Positions 25,307-34,160 of a stretch of 64,000 nucleotides of DNA are shown here, in pieces (position 1 is the first letter of the stretch; every line of letters starts with the position of its first letter). The notes beneath the pieces were generated by a model. That model was not told where the DNA came from, searched no databases, and saw nothing but the letters and a program-made list of their open reading frames with translations. Origin of the DNA: Anatilimnocola floriformis. Its GTDB lineage: Bacteria; Planctomycetota; Planctomycetia; Pirellulales; Pirellulaceae. Position numbers and translations under genes: made by a program. The stretch is taken from positions 4,650,001 through 4,714,000 of the forward strand of contig NZ_JAMLFW010000001.1 in NCBI RefSeq assembly GCF_024256385.1, written 5' to 3'.

Positions 25307-26514
25307 ATCGAAACCTGATCAGCCGACGGGCAACCGTTCATCAGCCAAGCTAACAAGACCGCGGCCCGAGGCATGGCATTCAAAGCTCGAATGCTCCAAC
25401 GGGTCAGTCTTGGCATCCGCAAAAGCGTGGTGACCAGGCGAGCCGTTTTGGTTTTGGTGCGCAGAAACTTTCGGTGTCGCTCTTGCCACTCTAGCTCTGC
25501 TTGGCCGTTTGACCAAGTACCGGCAGTCGCTAGCAAAGATGACAAATTCGCAGCCGATTGGAGCGCCCAGTAGATTCCCTCGCCGGTGAAAGGCTCGACA
25601 TAGCCGGCCGAATCGCCGACCACAAACACGCCATCGGCCGCCACACAGTGCATTCGGTGCGACAACCGCGGCGTGCCGCTCCAGTTGGCAGCGCACCAGG
25701 TCACGCGCGAACGCTCGGCCCAAGTCAACTGTCCTGACTCGGTCAGAATGTTGGCAACAACAGCATTGAGTGCCGATTCCTGAGCAAGCAGCGCCGGAGC
25801 AACCGCAGCCGCCACATGCAGTTGGCCCGCAGTGGACCGCGCGAGTCCGACGTAGCCTTGTCGACCAACGGCCATCTGCACGATTCCCGGTGCAAGGCCT
25901 GCTTCGTTCAGCCAGGCTTCGTCCTCGTGGATGATGGCTCCGATGCCAATGTGCGACACATCGGCAACCTTGTCGGGCAGGTTGTGCAGTCGACTCAAAC
26001 TGCTGTGCGAAAGTCCGTCGGCAGCGACCACCAGCTTAGACGCGATTTCGAAGGATCCATGTTGAGGTTCACGACACTCGATCGTGCGCGAGGCAGCCTG
26101 GCGTTCACCGATCACCGCACTTGTTTGACAGAGGAAAGCGGCGCCAGCAGTGACGGCTGCGTTGACGAGATATTCGTCGAACGTTGCTCGCGAGACAATG
26201 CTCACTGGGGCCATGGGAATGCAAGTTGACTGGCCACCAGCGATGAGTCGCAAGCGATCGGCGGTTCCGTGTTTCAACTGTTCAGACCAAGGCTCGAGGC
26301 CCTGTTGCTGCAATAACCGAGTTGCCTTCCAACTGACGCAGCCGCCACAAACTTTTTCGCGCGGAAAAGAACTCTTCTCCAGGAGCAAGACGCGTTTCCC
26401 TGCAAGCGCCAGTTGCCGCGCGGAGAACGTACCGGCTGGGCCCGCGCCGATCACAACCACGTCCCAGCTTGACCCGGCAGCAGCGGCGGGAGTGATGGTA
26501 GAAGCGTTCTTCAA
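25303..26514 (-). CDS. FAD-dependent oxidoreductase, geranylgeranyl-reductase / PHBH-like
   Basis: 403 residues from a TTG at 26514, chosen because GGAGG lies 6 bp upstream and it overlaps the methyltransferase stop; the longer frame to 26682 would lie within that gene. FAD motifs: VVVIGAGPAGTFSARQLA, then the KVCGGCVS cluster typical of geranylgeranyl-reductase-like enzymes, and GDSAGYVEPFTGEGIYWAL. It probably oxidises, hydroxylates or reduces the polyketide made by the next gene. C-terminal helices (about 360-395) may touch the membrane. Confidence 0.8.
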   Translation of the reverse strand: MKNASTITPAAAAGSSWDVVVIGAGPAGTFSARQLALAGKRVLLLEKSSFPREKVCGGCVSWKATRLLQQQGLEPWSEQLKHGTADRLRLIAGGQSTCIPMAPVSIVSRATFDEYLVNAAVTAGAAFLCQTSAVIGERQAASRTIECREPQHGSFEIASKLVVAADGLSHSSLSRLHNLPDKVADVSHIGIGAIIHEDEAWLNEAGLAPGIVQMAVGRQGYVGLARSTAGQLHVAAAVAPALLAQESALNAVVANILTESGQLTWAERSRVTWCAANWSGTPRLSHRMHCVAADGVFVVGDSAGYVEPFTGEGIYWALQSAANLSSLLATAGTWSNGQAELEWQERHRKFLRTKTKTARLVTTLLRMPRLTRWSIRALNAMPRAAVLLAWLMNGCPSADQVSI

Positions 26515-27230
26515 GCGCGCCTCCAATCTAACAGCCAACGCTGAGGCCAGCGTGACTCGACTTTCGCCTGGCGCAAGTCTGCCTGCTCGGCGAGGGCCTG
26601 AACTTCGGCAATCGTGAAGGCACCTGCCACAGAAACCGGGCCGTCGTAATGCACGACGCTCGACCGCGAGAGAAGCCGGCAAGCTGCTTGCGCTAGAACA
26701 TATCCGATGCGACTCCGTTTCAAATCGTTGATCAGAACTTGCTGTCTGGCTTCACTCCCCATGCGAGTCAACAAAGCGAGGGCCTGAGTTTCATCGAGAT
26801 GATGGAGAAACAGCGAGCACATAACCACATCGCAATTTCTCGGCCAATCACCATGCAGCACGTCGGCCTGAATGAATTCAACTGGCAAGTCGAGTCGCCT
26901 CACTTGTTCGCGGGCATGAGCTACCGCCACTTCGCTGATGTCGAGTCCGGTCCATTCAATCTTCCGGCCCAGTCGTTGCATCTGCCGCGCCAGCGACAAC
27001 AACACGTCGCCGCCGCCACAAGCGAGATCAAGAACCCGCAGCGGCCGACTCCCCGTGTGCATTGCTGCCGTTTGTCGAATCGGCCCGGCCAGAATCTGGC
27101 CGCTACGGCTGAACCAATTCAAGCGTGCCAGCGAAGCGAGTGCAGCGCGGTGATCAGCGGCCGGCAGATCAACCTGATCCATCTGTTCTGGCAGTCGATG
27201 ACGCTCCTGCAAATTGAAAACACGCCACAA
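26511..27230 (-). CDS. SAM-dependent methyltransferase, UbiE-like
   Basis: 239 residues. Motif I reads VLDLACGGGDVLLSLA; later motifs are FIQADVL, DVVMCSLFLHHL and a C-terminal strand pair. The start is uncertain: TTG at 27230 keeps the conserved RLPEQMD segment, while the first ATG (27182) would remove it. It is the first gene of the overlapping operon methyltransferase, FAD oxidoreductase, type III PKS. O- or C-methylation of the polyketide is the likely role. Confidence 0.75.
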   Translation of the reverse strand: MWRVFNLQERHRLPEQMDQVDLPAADHRAALASLARLNWFSRSGQILAGPIRQTAAMHTGSRPLRVLDLACGGGDVLLSLARQMQRLGRKIEWTGLDISEVAVAHAREQVRRLDLPVEFIQADVLHGDWPRNCDVVMCSLFLHHLDETQALALLTRMGSEARQQVLINDLKRSRIGYVLAQAACRLLSRSSVVHYDGPVSVAGAFTIAEVQALAEQADLRQAKVESRWPQRWLLDWRRA

Positions 27231-27458
27231 AGCATTATTCGCCGCCGGATAGAAGGACTGGAAGGGAAGAGTGAATTGATCTTATCGTGCCGGTCTCATT
27301 CCACCAACCGACCGACGATCAGGTTTTGTCTTTGGAGCAGGGAATTTGGCGATCGTTGAATACTTCCTCAATGCGCAGGCGGCTCGCTGGGTGACGCCAC
27401 TCACGCGACCACTTCGGGACTAACCGTGGGACGAGAGCGGGCGTCGGGATTCAAGAAT

Positions 27459-27481
27459 GCCCCAGTGACCAGCACCGGGGC
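27459..27481 (-). terminator. Hairpin after the surface-protein gene
   Basis: A GC-rich hairpin (GCCCC at 27459-27463 with GGGGC at 27477-27481, plus GTG/CAC inside) lies 25 bp beyond the stop of the 27506 gene; on the minus strand ATTCTTG follows. It is a weak to moderate intrinsic terminator candidate. On the + strand GATTTT follows, so it could act both ways. The remainder of the gap 27231-27505 shows nothing else. Confidence 0.4.
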
Positions 27482-27505
27482 CTCGATTTTCGACATCCGA
27501 CCAAC

Positions 27506-28447
27506 TTAGCGGCTTGTCTTCGCAATCGCGGCGAAGGTCGCATTCGTGATTGGCGTCACCGTGACCGATCCATCCGTTGCGGTTGAAACCGTCGACAAGG
27601 TAATGACTGAAGTTGCAGTGACTGCCGGCGCAGTCTTATTCAACTTGAGCTTCCCCGTACCATCGGCGCCGATGGTGATTTTGCCAATCGACGTGGCGGG
27701 GCTTGTTCCGTCAAGCGAAATCGACACATCAATCACTGCACCTGGAGTTCCCCCCTTGAGTTGCACGCTCAACTCACTGACCACCAACCCACGTTCGGTT
27801 TCGCTCTCGAAGCAGGCCGAACCAGTGAGTTTGCTAGACGGATCGACCAGACTTGCGGCGAGTTTTGTTTCGGTGTGATCACCGCTCGAATCGTGCCCTG
27901 AACCCGAGCCATTGGTGGGAACGGCAAAGATGCCGCTGGCGAGCGTGGTGACAGCGCCGGCTGCATCCGTGGCATTTAGTGAGATGCTCGAACCCGCCAG
28001 AATGTCTGGCGACTTGGCAGTCAACTTCAGCTTTCCCGAGCCGTCGGCTTTGACGGTAATCGAGCCCAGCACACTCACAGTGCCTTTGGCATCGGTCGCC
28101 GTTACTTGGATCACCGATCCAGCTGTCGCGCCCTTCACTTCGACACTTAGTTCACGAACCGCAACTCCCTTTTCCAATTCTGATTCGAATTTTGCGGTGC
28201 CGGTCACCTTACTCGCGCCCGTCGCGTCAGCCAAGTTCGCGACCAAATGCGTTTCACTGGAACTACTCGCAGATTTCGCCGTTACCGCTGTCGATTTGGC
28301 CGCAACAGTGCTCACGATCGCCGGTGAATGGTCGGCGACGTGCGTCGTCGCAGCGCCGTGGATTCCGGAGAGCAGGCTTCGAGATTCCAGTGACTCCAGC
28401 GTGAGCCGTGATTGTTCGATCCAGGCCTTACGTTTTCCAAACGTCAT
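27506..28447 (-). CDS. Planctomycete-type exported protein with two tandem beta repeats
   Basis: 313 residues. The N-terminus carries RLTLESLESRSLLSG, the 'LE.LE.R.LL' sequence common at the start of planctomycete surface proteins. Two repeats of about 110 residues follow (about 70-180 and 195-305), each starting ETxLxA.L and containing G.A.FE.E.E.G and GxGKLKL; these look like Ig-like sandwiches. Ser/Thr/Ala-rich, no Cys. GGAG stands 7 bp before the ATG. Function unknown; cell-surface or matrix location is inferred from the N-terminal motif. Confidence 0.65.
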   Translation of the reverse strand: MTFGKRKAWIEQSRLTLESLESRSLLSGIHGAATTHVADHSPAIVSTVAAKSTAVTAKSASSSSETHLVANLADATGASKVTGTAKFESELEKGVAVRELSVEVKGATAGSVIQVTATDAKGTVSVLGSITVKADGSGKLKLTAKSPDILAGSSISLNATDAAGAVTTLASGIFAVPTNGSGSGHDSSGDHTETKLAASLVDPSSKLTGSACFESETERGLVVSELSVQLKGGTPGAVIDVSISLDGTSPATSIGKITIGADGTGKLKLNKTAPAVTATSVITLSTVSTATDGSVTVTPITNATFAAIAKTSR

Positions 28448-28726
28448 TGCAATTCTCCTTCGACGGCAGCGCCGTCAAATGTCTCGGTCGCAGAGAGGTT
28501 CCGTAGAAAAGAAGTGATCCGCGTGCAAGGTCGCGACCGCACCCGTGCACTTGTTTCACTACGCTGAATGGTAGGGAGGCGAGTTATGTGTCGTATGCGA
28601 GGGAAAACCCTGATCGCAGGATGAATTTTGCAACAGGACATATACTTTCGGCTGGGATTCAGCCCCAGCCTGACGGTCACAGTTACAATCGAGGTAGCCG
28701 CTCACTATTACCCGTGGAGAAATCGC

Positions 28727-29164
28727 ATGCGCCGCGCAATAAAGTTCAGTCATTCGCTCACAGCGTGTCTGCTCGTTGGACTGCTGGCCTGCAGTTTCCT
28801 GCCGCAACGAGCGGCCTTTGCAGATAAGGATGAAGATGAAAAAGTCCACGAGTTGATGGAAAAGACGCATGAAGGAAAAAAGTCGCCTTGGAAGAAAGCA
28901 GTGCAAGCGTCCCAGGCAAATCCCATCGATTGGGTCACTATCAATCAGGCGCTACCTCGCCTAGCAGACATGAGCAAGGCACTCGCAACAGCCAAAGATA
29001 AAGACGTGCGCGACGCGGCAGATGGCTATGTCACTGCGGTCAAGGATCTCGCTATTCAAGCGAACAAGCGCGATGCTGTTCGCGCTCGTGTAGCACTTAC
29101 GGCCCTCTCCAACTCATGCATTGATTGCCATTACAAAGGCGGCCCAGGAGGCAAATTGGACTAG
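28727..29164 (+). CDS. Exported monohaem cytochrome c
   Basis: 145 residues. Signal peptide at 1-32 (LTACLLVGLLACSFLPQRAAFA); a single haem site CIDCH at 131-135 near the C-terminus, preceded by a helical bundle. A C-terminal CxxCH after helices is the class II (cytochrome c-prime/c556-like) arrangement. GGAGA lies 6 bp before the ATG. It is a periplasmic electron carrier or gas-binding protein; partner unknown. It converges on the metal ATPase gene with 14 bp between the stops. Confidence 0.75.
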   Translation: MRRAIKFSHSLTACLLVGLLACSFLPQRAAFADKDEDEKVHELMEKTHEGKKSPWKKAVQASQANPIDWVTINQALPRLADMSKALATAKDKDVRDAADGYVTAVKDLAIQANKRDAVRARVALTALSNSCIDCHYKGGPGGKLD

Positions 29165-29178
29165 TCGATCTTGCGGGC

Positions 29179-31140
29179 TCAAGTAAACTTTGGCGTCTTC
29201 TCCCAGAGAATCCGCAAGCCGTTGAAAACCACGATTACTGTGCTCCCTTCATGCCCCAATACGCCTAACCACAGGGGTAGATCGAAAAACGTTGAAATCA
29301 CCAGCACCGCGATCATCGAAAACGCGAAGATCATGTTCTGGCGAACGCGTCTGCGGGCCAGATGACTAATCCAAACGGCGAGCGGCAGCGCTCGCAAGTC
29401 ATCTCGCATCAGCACCACATCGGCCACTTCTAACGCGACGTCCGTGCCAGCACCTCCCATCGCAATTCCCACGCTCGCTGCGGCCAACGCAGGGGCGTCG
29501 TTGACCCCGTCACCCACCATGGCCACCATTCCGCCATTTTCGGCGAGCCGGCGGAGTTCAACGACTTTTTGATCGGGCATCAAGCCCGCGCGAACGTCAT
29601 CTGCATGCAACGTGGCTGCAATCGAGCGGGCAACTCGCTCATGATCGCCGGTCAGAACCACGATCTTGCGAATTCCCAGGCGCTTCAGCGCGTCCATAGT
29701 CATCATAGCTTCCGGACGAATCTGATCAGCCACGCCGATGATGCCGCAGAGCGATTCCTGATCGGTCACAATCAGCAAGGCGGTCTGCCCAGCTTCGCGG
29801 ATGCGTTGTGCCTGTTCGGCGAGCGCCCCAGGAACCTGAATGCCATGAGTCTCGAACAGTCCCTCGCGGCCGGCGCCAACCCAGATTCCATCAATCCGGG
29901 CATGAACGCCGAGGCCCGTGTGGCTGTGAAAATCTCCCAGCGGCGATTCCGACAAACCCACTCCGCGTTTGCGGGCTTCATCGACGACCGGTACTCCTAA
30001 CGGATGCTCGCTACGTTGTTCAACGGTCGCAACCAGGCTGAGCAACCGAGCCACATCGACACCCGCCGGAGTCCAAATTTCCGTGACACCCGGTTTGCCA
30101 ATCGTCACGGTCCCGGTCTTATCGAAGGCAATCACATCGACTTGTCCCAGCGACTCCAGGTGAATGCCCCCTTTAAAGAGCACTCCATGCCGGCCGGCCC
30201 GCGCAATCGCCGAGAGCAGAACCGCGGGTGCGCTGACCACCACCGCGCAGGGGGAAGCTGCTACGAGTATCACCATCGCATGATAGAACGCATCGTACCA
30301 ACTGGCCGTGTGTACGATTTTGGCACCTACGAACACGAGCGTCGCAACGAGCAGGACGCCCATCACATACGGCTGTTGCCATGATTCGACAAAGCGTTGC
30401 GTCGGCGTCTTTTGCGCCTGCGATTCCTGCACCATCTTGACGATCCGCTCCAGCGTGGTGTCGGCAACCGCCTTCGTCATTCGCACCAGCACACTTCCCT
30501 GGCCGTTGATCGTGCCGGAAAACACCGTCGCGCCGAGCGGCTTGTGGATTGGTTCGCTCTCGCCGGTCAAAGTCGCTTCGTCTGCCCAAGTCTCTCCATC
30601 AGTTACCACGCCATCGACCGCAAAGCGTTCACCGGGTCGGACCCGAATGACATCGCCAATTTGCAGAAATTCCACGGGGACTCTTTTATCGTCGGCAACG
30701 CCTAGCTGCACTAACATGGCTTCGCGTGGTAGAAGTTGAATGAGTGACTCAATGGAACGAGTCGTCCGATACATGGCAAACGCTTCGAGGGTGCCGCTAA
30801 GTGAGAACAGAAAGAGCAGCACCACCCCTTCCAGCCAATCGTCAATCGTGGCTGCACCAATCGCGGCGAGAATCATCAGCAGATCGACATTGAGTTCGCG
30901 TTTCCGCAACGCAGCCAGTGCATTGGCGGTCGGCCCTAGTCCGCCCGCCAAGTAGGCGCCGACACAGGCCGCGATTGACCATGTCGGCGCGCTCGAAAAC
31001 TCCAGCGAGTGGAAAACAGCGCCGACAATTCCCAATGCCGCACAAATGGCGGTTGCGATGGCTCCGAATATCGGCGGCGAAGCTTTCGCGGCAGTTGGTG
31101 GGATGGAAGAAGTGGAACTGGTGGCAGGCGAATTTGGCAA
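29179..31140 (-). CDS. P1B-4-type heavy-metal-transporting ATPase
   Basis: About 650 residues. Motifs: TGES, the membrane motif SPC, DKTGT, GDGVNDAPAL and, in the last helices, HEGST. SPC plus HEG(G/S)T marks the P1B-4 subgroup, which exports Co, Zn or Fe(II). There is no N-terminal metal-binding domain, as usual for this subgroup. The frame stays open to a TTG at 31206 that overlaps the regulator gene; TTG at 31140 has GAGAG 7 bp before it and is preferred, without certainty. It follows the NarL-type regulator and NarX-type kinase, so metal export may be under two-component control. Confidence 0.82.
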   Translation of the reverse strand: MPNSPATSSTSSIPPTAAKASPPIFGAIATAICAALGIVGAVFHSLEFSSAPTWSIAACVGAYLAGGLGPTANALAALRKRELNVDLLMILAAIGAATIDDWLEGVVLLFLFSLSGTLEAFAMYRTTRSIESLIQLLPREAMLVQLGVADDKRVPVEFLQIGDVIRVRPGERFAVDGVVTDGETWADEATLTGESEPIHKPLGATVFSGTINGQGSVLVRMTKAVADTTLERIVKMVQESQAQKTPTQRFVESWQQPYVMGVLLVATLVFVGAKIVHTASWYDAFYHAMVILVAASPCAVVVSAPAVLLSAIARAGRHGVLFKGGIHLESLGQVDVIAFDKTGTVTIGKPGVTEIWTPAGVDVARLLSLVATVEQRSEHPLGVPVVDEARKRGVGLSESPLGDFHSHTGLGVHARIDGIWVGAGREGLFETHGIQVPGALAEQAQRIREAGQTALLIVTDQESLCGIIGVADQIRPEAMMTMDALKRLGIRKIVVLTGDHERVARSIAATLHADDVRAGLMPDQKVVELRRLAENGGMVAMVGDGVNDAPALAAASVGIAMGGAGTDVALEVADVVLMRDDLRALPLAVWISHLARRRVRQNMIFAFSMIAVLVISTFFDLPLWLGVLGHEGSTVIVVFNGLRILWEKTPKFT

Positions 31141-31180
31141 CGTAATTCTCTCGATAATCCTGAGGTATAGGTATCGCAAT

Positions 31181-31849
31181 TCAATCCTGTCCGCCGCTGC
31201 CTGCAAGCAAGCCAGCTTCCATGGCGAGTTGCGTGAGTTCGGCCCGATTATGCAGGCCCAATTTCGTCATCAGTCGCGCGCGATACGATTCGACTGTCTT
31301 CACACTCAAGTCGAGCCGATCGGCAATCGCCTGGTTAGTGTGTCCCTGCGCGACCATAGTGAGCACTTCGCGCTCACGTTCGCTGAGCGTGTCAATCAAG
31401 CTTGTCGGTCCGTTCGGCGGAGCTGGCGCGATCGCAGGCCGATCTGATGCTGCCGCGAGCAGAACTTGTGTGTAAATCTTCCCTCGCGCTACGCAGCGAA
31501 TAGCGTCGAGTAATTCGGTATCGGCCGACTGCTTGACAACGTAGCCAAACGCACCGGCGGCCATCGCCACCCGGAAGTAGGCAGCATCGTCGTGCATCGT
31601 TAGCACCACGACACGGGTCTGCGGACATTCGCGTGACAGTGATTCGATGACGTGCACTCCCGTGCCGCCGGGCATGGTCAGATCGAGAGTCATCACGTCA
31701 GGCTTGAGTTCGCGGGCCTTGCGCAGTGCTTCGTCGTGGCTGCCAGCTTCGCCTACAATCTGCATATCCGGTTGTGAGTTGATCAGCAACTTCAGCCCAC
31801 TGCGGAGTACGGCGTGGTCGTCCGCGACGATAATTCGAGTCCTAGCCAT
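31181..31849 (-). CDS. NarL/FixJ-family response regulator
   Basis: 222 residues: receiver 4-120 with D10-D11, phosphoacceptor Asp56 and the strand-5 Lys (VVKQ), a short Pro/Ala linker and a LuxR-type helix-turn-helix (LSEREREVLTMVAQGHTNQAIADRL, TVESYRARLMTKLGL) at about 152-210. It binds DNA as a dimer when phosphorylated. Its ATG overlaps the kinase stop by 8 bp, so the kinase is its partner. Confidence 0.9.
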   Translation of the reverse strand: MARTRIIVADDHAVLRSGLKLLINSQPDMQIVGEAGSHDEALRKARELKPDVMTLDLTMPGGTGVHVIESLSRECPQTRVVVLTMHDDAAYFRVAMAAGAFGYVVKQSADTELLDAIRCVARGKIYTQVLLAAASDRPAIAPAPPNGPTSLIDTLSEREREVLTMVAQGHTNQAIADRLDLSVKTVESYRARLMTKLGLHNRAELTQLAMEAGLLAGSGGQD

Positions 31850-32750
31850 CGCTTGCCACCAATTCTTGCAAAGGAAAGGTCACTCGGATCTGAGTTCCCC
31901 GGCCAGGCTGAGAAGTGATCTGAGCTTCCCCTCCTAACAATCCAGCCCGCTCGTGAATGCTCAACAGACCGAAAGGGCTATTCACTTGATCCAGCCGCAG
32001 CGCTGCAGCGACCTCAAAGCCCACACCATCATCGGAAACTGCAATCGTCAGCTTTCGTGGACTGCAAGTCAGTTTAATTTGCACGTGCTTTGCCTTACCG
32101 TGCCTGACTGCATTGGTAGCTGCTTCCTGCACGATGCGATATACGGCCGTTTGCAGGTCGTCGGGCAGCCTGGCTCCCTGCTCGCAATCGCGTTCGAACG
32201 TGGCTTCGATTTGGTGCGAGGCTGCGAGATCTTCAACCAGGCGCTCCAGGGCTGGAACCAACCCTAGATCATCCAACACGGCCGGACGCAATCCCCGGGC
32301 TAACCTACGGATTTCGTCGTGCATATCACTCCCAATCTGGCGCAATTCCCTCGCTTGTTGTTGCAAAGCGGCTATCTGTGTCAGGCTTTCCATTGTCTTT
32401 AGACCGATCATCAGGCCGGTCAACGATTGCCCCACGCTGTCGTGTAAATCCCTGGCATTGCGCCCGCGTTCGCTCTCGTGGGCGGACAGAGTGAGCGCCA
32501 ACAGTCGCTGGCGGGTTGCCGCAAGTTTCTGGAGCGGCTTCACAATCAGGTACCAGAGCAACGGCGCGAGCACGCCGGTCAGCAAACAAGCGTCAATGAG
32601 TGCCTCGACGATTTTTGTCCCATCGTGTGGCAGGAGATGCGGCAGAACCAGCATCACCAGGACTTCGATCGTGAACAGCAACACCAGGATGATGACAAAC
32701 AGCCGCAGAGGTCGGATGGTGTCCAGTTCGAGATTTTGTCGGGTTGGCAT
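31842..32750 (-). CDS. NarX/DegS-type sensor histidine kinase
   Basis: 302 residues from the ATG at 32750. Two transmembrane helices (about 14-36 and 60-80) enclose a very short external loop, so no large periplasmic sensor exists. Next comes a HisKA_3 dimerisation helix with the phospho-His in ARDLHDSVGQSL, then an HATPase with VQEAATNAVRHG and DDGVGF. The gene overlaps its regulator. Start choice is moderate; the frame is open to 32816. Confidence 0.85.
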   Translation of the reverse strand: MPTRQNLELDTIRPLRLFVIILVLLFTIEVLVMLVLPHLLPHDGTKIVEALIDACLLTGVLAPLLWYLIVKPLQKLAATRQRLLALTLSAHESERGRNARDLHDSVGQSLTGLMIGLKTMESLTQIAALQQQARELRQIGSDMHDEIRRLARGLRPAVLDDLGLVPALERLVEDLAASHQIEATFERDCEQGARLPDDLQTAVYRIVQEAATNAVRHGKAKHVQIKLTCSPRKLTIAVSDDGVGFEVAAALRLDQVNSPFGLLSIHERAGLLGGEAQITSQPGRGTQIRVTFPLQELVASDG

Positions 32751-32849
32751 GGATTGCGATCGGCAAATTTTCGGCAAGTAATCAATTGCGAGTGTAGCCA
32801 CCCAGGGCAAACGCATATCTCAACGGTATGCCAGGCGCGCCAAAGTGAC

Positions 32850-32868
32850 TGCCGGGGAAACCCCGGCA
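32850..32868. repeat. Perfect hairpin in the divergent promoter region
   Basis: TGCCGGGG-AAA-CCCCGGCA, an 8-bp perfect inverted repeat, lies between the divergent kinase gene and the giant surface-protein gene. No T-run follows on either strand, so it is not a classic terminator; an operator or mRNA 5' hairpin is possible. Confidence 0.4.
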
Positions 32869-32982
32869 AGAATTATTTCACATGGGAAAAATCCCGGCAT
32901 TCTTAAAAAGTGAGTCCCCATATTCTTCGAGTCTAACCGTTCGTAAGTCGAGCGAATCAACTCAATTCCTCTCTCTTCAACC

Positions 32983-33160
32983 GTGTCACAAGGATCTCAC
33001 CATGAATGCCCCCACTTCTCTGTTGATGAATGGCAGTCAAAAGGAAACCGAGTTGCGAAGTCCAAAGCCCGCAGCAACCACCAGCGGCGGCGGTTTCTGA
33101 CGGTAGAGAATCTGGAGGGACGCTCGTTGCTCGCCATGCTGGTGGCCGATGTGGTCCGCG
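32983..33160 (+). pseudogene. N-terminal piece of the giant surface protein (frame 1)
   Basis: This frame holds the export motif RRRFLTVENLEGRSLLAMLV, equivalent to the 'LE.R.LL' N-terminus of the other surface proteins here. The best start codon, ATG 33002 (MNAPTSLL), is in a different frame that stops at 33100, and the continuing SdrB repeats are in the third frame from about 33162. At least one and perhaps two single-base shifts are therefore needed to connect the start, the export motif and the body. Exact break points cannot be fixed without a homologue. Confidence 0.5.
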
Positions 33161-34160
33161 GGACATCGAACAGAACGGCGTGGCCGGCTGGACGGTGTAT
33201 CTCGACCTGGATAACAGCGGAACACTGAATAATGATGCTGCAGGCACGGCCGAACCTTCGGCAGTCACCAACCGGGACGGCTTTTATTCGATCAACCGGC
33301 TCGTGCCGAATACCTACCGCGTCGGCGGAGTGATGCAGAGCGGTTGGACCGCGACAGCGCCCGTTTTGCAGGACGTCATCGTCACCGCGGGTCGGTCAAC
33401 CCGAAGCGATTTCTTCAATTTCAGTGGCGGTGACATCGTCGGAACCGTTTGGAATGACCTCAATCAAGACAACATCCGCGCCACTGATCCCACTTCAGGC
33501 ACCTTCACGGAACCGGGGCTGGCAGGCTGGACGGTGTTCCTGGATCTCAACAACGATCGACTCCCCGGCGTCGATGAGCCAGCCACGATCGCGGCAGCCG
33601 ATGGCAGCTACTCGTTCGTAGGGCTACCACCGGGCGATTATGAATTGACGGAAGTTCTCCCCACGGGTTGGGATGTCCCGTCGCGCTTCGACATTCGTCA
33701 GTCGGCAGGTGTTGCCGCCCGGCAGCAGGTAGTGCAGGACTTTGCCAACTTCAGCCTGACCAACGGTTCCATTCAAGGCGTAATTTGGAACGACGCCAAT
33801 GCTAATGGGGTGCGCGAAACCGATCCAGCGACAGGTGAATTTGCGGAGCCAGGACTCGCCGATTGGACTGTCTTTCTCGACACCAACAACAATCGCGCAC
33901 TCGATGCTGGCGAGCTATCGACCCTGACCGACGCCAACGGCAACTATGCCTTCATCAGTCTGGACGCCGGTGATTATGAAGTCACGGAAGTCCTGCCAGA
34001 TGGCTGGGACGTTTCCCCTACGTTCGATTCCCGCCAGACGGTCGCGGTCGCTGGCGGCGAAGTTTCAACGCCGGTGATTTCGCGAATTTCACCGTGCAGA
34101 ACGGTTCAATTCGCGGCACCGTGTGGAACGACCTCAATCGCAACGGATTGCGGGATGTGA
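33030..34160 (+). pseudogene. Giant surface protein, SdrB repeats 1-3 (frame 3)
   Basis: From 33162 on, this frame encodes three SdrD-B-like (Cna-B-type) repeats, each with GxVWNDxN, GLAGWTVFLDxNN, DG.Y.F..L.PGDY.LTEVLP.GW. Such beta-sandwich units stack into stalks and often bind calcium. The frame fails at about 34068-34075: the expected text after GGEVS appears in the frame of the next piece as GDFANFTVQNGS, and one inserted base would restore it. Codons before 33162 in this frame are not part of the protein. Confidence 0.65.
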
